Source: Candidatus Aegiribacteria sp.
Lineage (GTDB): Bacteria; Fermentibacterota; Fermentibacteria; Fermentibacterales; JCC-6
Direction of reading: 5' to 3'
Length of the DNA: 16,343 bases
Assembly: GCA_030642525.1 (NCBI GenBank)
Contig: DAOWNO010000015.1
Location: forward strand, 1 to 16,343
Every line of letters begins with the position of its first letter. Within the stretch, counting starts at the first letter, position 1. Under the pieces are notes generated by a model. The model worked only from the letters and a program-made list of their open reading frames with translations, was not told the DNA's origin and made no database searches. Shown piece by piece: positions 13,686 through 16,343 of this stretch. A program made the translations under genes and the position numbers.

Positions 13686-15704
13686 CTATCTTACTTCAGC
13701 AGTTGAATTAGGAATTTCTTCGAACAGCTGGCATTCAACACCACGAACGTGATTGTAAAGGAATTCCTCGATCCTGCCTGCGAATTCAAGCCTGTTCGCT
13801 TCAATAGCAAATCCGTGGCCCTCGTTACCGTAAACAATGTAGTAAACCTCGTTGCCGTTATTCCTGAGAGCTTCAACCATCTGGTCTGATTCAGCCTGAA
13901 CAACTCTCGGGTCATTAACTCCCTGAACTACCATCATGGGAACGGTAATGTTCTCAACATGATTGAGAGGAGACCTGTCCTGAAGCATCTCTGCATCTTC
14001 TTCAAGGTCACCGATCCTTATATCCATTATGGCATCATGAGGTCTCCAGTAAGGAGGCACGGTCTCTCTGAAGGTTACCAGGTTGGATGGTCCGAAGAAG
14101 TCTACACCGGCGCAGTAAAGGTCAGGCGTGAATGTTACACCTGCAAGTGTGGCATACCCTCCGTAAGAACCACCCATGATCACAACTCTGGCAGAATCAG
14201 CAATACCTTCATCTATTGCCCACCTGACAGCGTCAGTCAGATCGTCCTGCATCAATCCGCCCCACTCTTTATTACCGGCGTTCAGGTGTTCCTTGCCGAA
14301 ACCGGATGATGCCCTGAAGTTAACCTGCAGCACAGCAAACCCTCTGTTGGCAAGCAACTGCGAGAATGGGTCATAACCGTAATAGTCCCTTGCCCATGGA
14401 CCGCCATGAACGTAAAGAACCATCGGCAGCGGTTCATCTGCCGCATTAACAGGAATCGTCAGATAACTCGGAAGCTCCCATCCGTCTCTTGCGGGTATGA
14501 GAAGCGGTTTGATATCCGCAATCTGGTAATCCTCCAGAGCTGGAATAGCAGAGAAAAGGAAGGTCATCTCTTTCGAAGTACGATCATAAACGTAATAAGA
14601 AGCTGGATTCTGTGGAGTGAAGTAAGCCACTATCCAGGTGCTGTCAGCGTTATCTCTCGAAACCATGGCAAAATCCCCGGGATTGTAGCTACCCAGGAAA
14701 TTGAAATCATCCTGTATTGAAGCATCAAGTACTTCAACATTCCGCCGTAGATAATGGATACTGACCGATCTGGGTTCTCCGGTGAACGGATCGAAAGATA
14801 CTCCGCCAAGGTCGGCAAGCGAATCATGCGCTATCTCGGTTATTTCTCCCGTGTCAAGATCCTGATAGAGAAGTTTTGTAGTATTTGACTCAAGGTTGGA
14901 CTGGTAGTAAAGACCTCTGCCGTCATTGCTGAACCTCTCGGGGGAAACACTGTCAAGAGCGGAAAATGATATGAACTCCACCCAATCTTCGGTTCCGGCA
15001 TCCTTCAGAAAAAAGACTATCGTTCCGTCCTCAGGATCAATTGTTCCCATTCCACGGATATTGAGATCCTCATCAGTCATATATCCCAGCACCATGTCGC
15101 CGTCTTCAGTTGTTCCCGGGTTTTCCTGCAGAAGGGTAAGTTCACCGGTCTCCAGATCGCAAGAATAGACGTCGAAGAACATCGGATTGATTTTATTCAT
15201 TTCTACAAGAACGGTATTCGGCTGATCTTCGTCAGTGGCACTTACATAAGCCTTAACTTCCTCAAAGGGAGTCATATCAATTACATCACCTGCAGCAACA
15301 TCCAGCCTGTAAACATGAGTATTCTCCTCGCCGGCAAGATCCTGCATGTAGAGAATATGAGCGTTGTTCTCTGCCCAGAAGTAATTCGTAACACCTCTGT
15401 TGGTGTCAAATGTAAGCTGCCTCGGCTCGCTGCCGTCCACATTCATCACCCACAGATTAAGAACGCTGTCAACCGGAGCGATATAGGCGATCCTGTCACC
15501 GGCAGGTGAAAGCTGAGGTCTCATTCGCTCGGGATTACCGAAGAGAACTGCTCGCGGGATCAGATCAGCAGCGCCCTCCGATTCAATATGATCGGGAGCA
15601 ACATCGGAAGGAGAAGAATCACTGCTTCCTTCTTCTCCACAGGCAGTCAGTACAAGCATGCTCGACATCAGCACAAGCAGCGCAAACAGTAAGCCGCGAT
15701 TCAT
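13686..15704 (-). CDS. Lipoprotein peptidase of the S9 prolyl oligopeptidase family
   Basis: The 672-residue product starts with a lipoprotein signal: M-N-R, a hydrophobic core, then the lipobox L-T-A-C with Cys22 as the lipidated residue and an S/D-rich tether (23-48). Residues about 50-400 form a WD40-like beta-propeller of the S9C type (TolB-like pieces such as R-P-Q-L-S-P-A-G-D-R-I-A-Y at 62-74). Residues 405-655 are the alpha/beta-hydrolase peptidase domain, with the nucleophile Ser513 in G-G-S-Y-G-G-Y, Asp598 in N-D-P-R-V and His630 in G-H-G-F, a complete triad. It probably acts as an oligopeptidase or acylaminoacyl-peptidase-like enzyme on short peptides while anchored to a membrane. 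AAAGGAAG at 15710-15717, five bases before the ATG at 15704, fixes the start. It is transcribed toward the C25 protease and shares the terminator region. The two could work in sequence on extracellular protein (inference). Confidence 0.93.
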   Translation of the reverse strand: MNRGLLFALLVLMSSMLVLTACGEEGSSDSSPSDVAPDHIESEGAADLIPRAVLFGNPERMRPQLSPAGDRIAYIAPVDSVLNLWVMNVDGSEPRQLTFDTNRGVTNYFWAENNAHILYMQDLAGEENTHVYRLDVAAGDVIDMTPFEEVKAYVSATDEDQPNTVLVEMNKINPMFFDVYSCDLETGELTLLQENPGTTEDGDMVLGYMTDEDLNIRGMGTIDPEDGTIVFFLKDAGTEDWVEFISFSALDSVSPERFSNDGRGLYYQSNLESNTTKLLYQDLDTGEITEIAHDSLADLGGVSFDPFTGEPRSVSIHYLRRNVEVLDASIQDDFNFLGSYNPGDFAMVSRDNADSTWIVAYFTPQNPASYYVYDRTSKEMTFLFSAIPALEDYQIADIKPLLIPARDGWELPSYLTIPVNAADEPLPMVLYVHGGPWARDYYGYDPFSQLLANRGFAVLQVNFRASSGFGKEHLNAGNKEWGGLMQDDLTDAVRWAIDEGIADSARVVIMGGSYGGYATLAGVTFTPDLYCAGVDFFGPSNLVTFRETVPPYWRPHDAIMDIRIGDLEEDAEMLQDRSPLNHVENITVPMMVVQGVNDPRVVQAESDQMVEALRNNGNEVYYIVYGNEGHGFAIEANRLEFAGRIEEFLYNHVRGVECQLFEEIPNSTAEVR

Positions 15705-15763
15705 TTCTACTTCCTTTCGGATATCAGTTAATGAAAAATTTAATGCCCAATAGTGGTATACCT

Positions 15764-15792
15764 ATCATACTCTTATTGAAGCTTTTATACAA
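15764..15792 (-). promoter_or_regulatory. Promoter candidate for the S9 peptidase gene
   Basis: On the minus strand, TTGTAT (15792-15787, three of six -35 bases, with TTG conserved) is followed after 17 bases by TATGAT (15769-15764, five of six -10 bases). It would give a leader of about 50 bases before ATG 15704. The 15705-15908 spacer is divergent. For the plus-strand gene at 15909 I found only weak -10-like matches such as TATTAA at 15879-15884. Confidence 0.4.
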
Positions 15793-15908
15793 TATTCCCA
15801 TAACATTAGTAGGTTATTGGCAATATCAACCCTTTCCCAACTGACGATTTCTATCTATCATTGCGTCATTGAGAATGGTATTAAGAAACATATTGAAAGG
15901 GGCATTTC

Positions 15909-16343
15909 ATGCCTGGAAGCATGTTTGATGACAAAGGAAGATTAAAGATTCCCGAGATGAGCCGCGAGAAAATCGAGAAGGAAAAGGTCGAGGTCGTAGT
16001 AAACGCAGTCTACTGCCCCGAGGGACATAATCTGATTTCACTGGATCATTCTGTTTCCGGGTATCCGGCGATAGTAGTCAGATTCTCGGGCAGGAGAAGT
16101 GGAGAAGGCCTGGTGGCTCTGTCAGCTGTACTGGGGGATTCAGCTTACCAGGTGCTGGAAGGTGAAGCGAACCCTGATAAACCACTTGATTTATCATGCC
16201 CCCATTGCGGCACTTCACTTGATGTTCTTGGCAGCTGTCCATGCAACATCGATGCTCTAACTGTAATGGCGTATCTCTATCCTAAAAAGGATCCGCACCA
16301 GGCTATTGCCTTCTGTAATGTTCTTTCATGCCCGAATTCGGCA
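15909..16343 (+). CDS. Cysteine-rich putative zinc-binding protein, unknown function (3' end outside window)
   Basis: The frame is open from ATG 15909 to the last base, 145 codons with no stop. AAAGGGG at 15896-15902, six bases before the ATG, supports the start. A second ATG at 15921 has a poorer site. The N-terminal 35 residues are charged (E-K-I-E-K-E-K-V-E-V-V-V). Cysteines come in groups that suggest metal binding: Y-C-P-E-G-H (Cys36 and His40), S-C-P-H-C-G (Cys97, Cys100), S-C-P-C-N (Cys110, Cys112) and F-C-N-V-L-S-C-P-N (Cys136, Cys141). Between the first two groups, residues 50-85 look like a small beta domain. I do not recognise the family. There is no signal peptide, so it is probably cytoplasmic. 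It is divergent from the S9 peptidase gene with a 204-base spacer. Confidence 0.75.
   Translation, partial: MPGSMFDDKGRLKIPEMSREKIEKEKVEVVVNAVYCPEGHNLISLDHSVSGYPAIVVRFSGRRSGEGLVALSAVLGDSAYQVLEGEANPDKPLDLSCPHCGTSLDVLGSCPCNIDALTVMAYLYPKKDPHQAIAFCNVLSCPNSA

Noticed and set aside
16334..16343. GAATTCGGCA at the window end as an EcoRI cloning-adapter remnant
   Set aside because: It continues the open frame as a plausible C-P-N-S-A segment, and the match to common adapters is short. It most likely is natural sequence.
1..16343. Defence, phage, toxin-antitoxin or secondary-metabolite cluster
   Set aside because: No nuclease, helicase, integrase, capsid, antitoxin-like pair or synthetase modules are seen. 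The genes are housekeeping, envelope or secreted-peptidase types.

Overview
The window is a stretch of bacterial chromosome with ordinary gene density and a GC content that looks to be in the mid to upper 40s percent (judged by eye). No ribosomal RNA or other taxonomic marker is present, so placement is inference. Two large secreted proteins end in a short beta-sandwich tail of the 'D-L-x-G-R-x-V ... G-x-Y-x-x-R' kind used as a sorting or anchoring domain in the FCB superphylum. There is also a gingipain-like C25 protease, a short archaeal-type prolyl-tRNA synthetase, and purine and pantothenate genes packed with 4-base overlaps. Together these suggest an FCB-related candidate lineage, for example Fermentibacterota, Eisenbacteria or WOR-3-like bacteria. 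I cannot name a species.

Layout. (1) 1-2846, plus strand: the end of a YfhO-type membrane protein, overlapped by a fusion of an MprF/AglD2-type flippase-like membrane domain with a cytoplasmic radical SAM domain. (2) 2847-3145: a spacer with nested CCGGAATA palindromes and a strong sigma70-like promoter. (3) 3146-4969: an exported protein built mainly of seven Asp-rich FG-GAP/VCBS repeats, with the C-terminal sorting-like tail. (4) 4970-5357: a non-coding stretch. Most of it lies between 10-bp inverted repeats, and the right repeat supplies the last codons and stop of the neighbouring tsaC. (5) 9436-5358, minus strand: a tight operon in the order PAP2 phosphatase, panB, purD, purE, tsaC, with a 4-base overlap at each of the four junctions. 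A promoter candidate lies at 9452-9481. (6) 9685-13631, plus strand: proS, then 23 bases later a secreted C25-type cysteine protease with a seven-repeat propeller-like region and a sorting tail. (7) A strong hairpin terminator at 13637-13674 separates this from a convergent lipoprotein of the S9 prolyl oligopeptidase family (15704-13686). (8) A cysteine-rich putative zinc-binding protein starts at 15909 and runs off the window.

How the genes fit together. Housekeeping metabolism (CoA precursor, purine synthesis, tRNA t6A modification, tRNA-Pro charging) is interleaved with a protein-degradation and surface theme: a secreted cysteine protease, a periplasm-facing or surface serine peptidase and a secreted propeller protein. 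That pattern suits a peptide-fermenting heterotroph, but this is inference. I found no CRISPR array, tRNA, rRNA, complete insertion sequence, phage gene or defence island. The best candidate for something little described is the flippase/radical SAM fusion coupled to the YfhO-like gene. The second is the inverted-repeat element that seems to have rewritten the end of tsaC.
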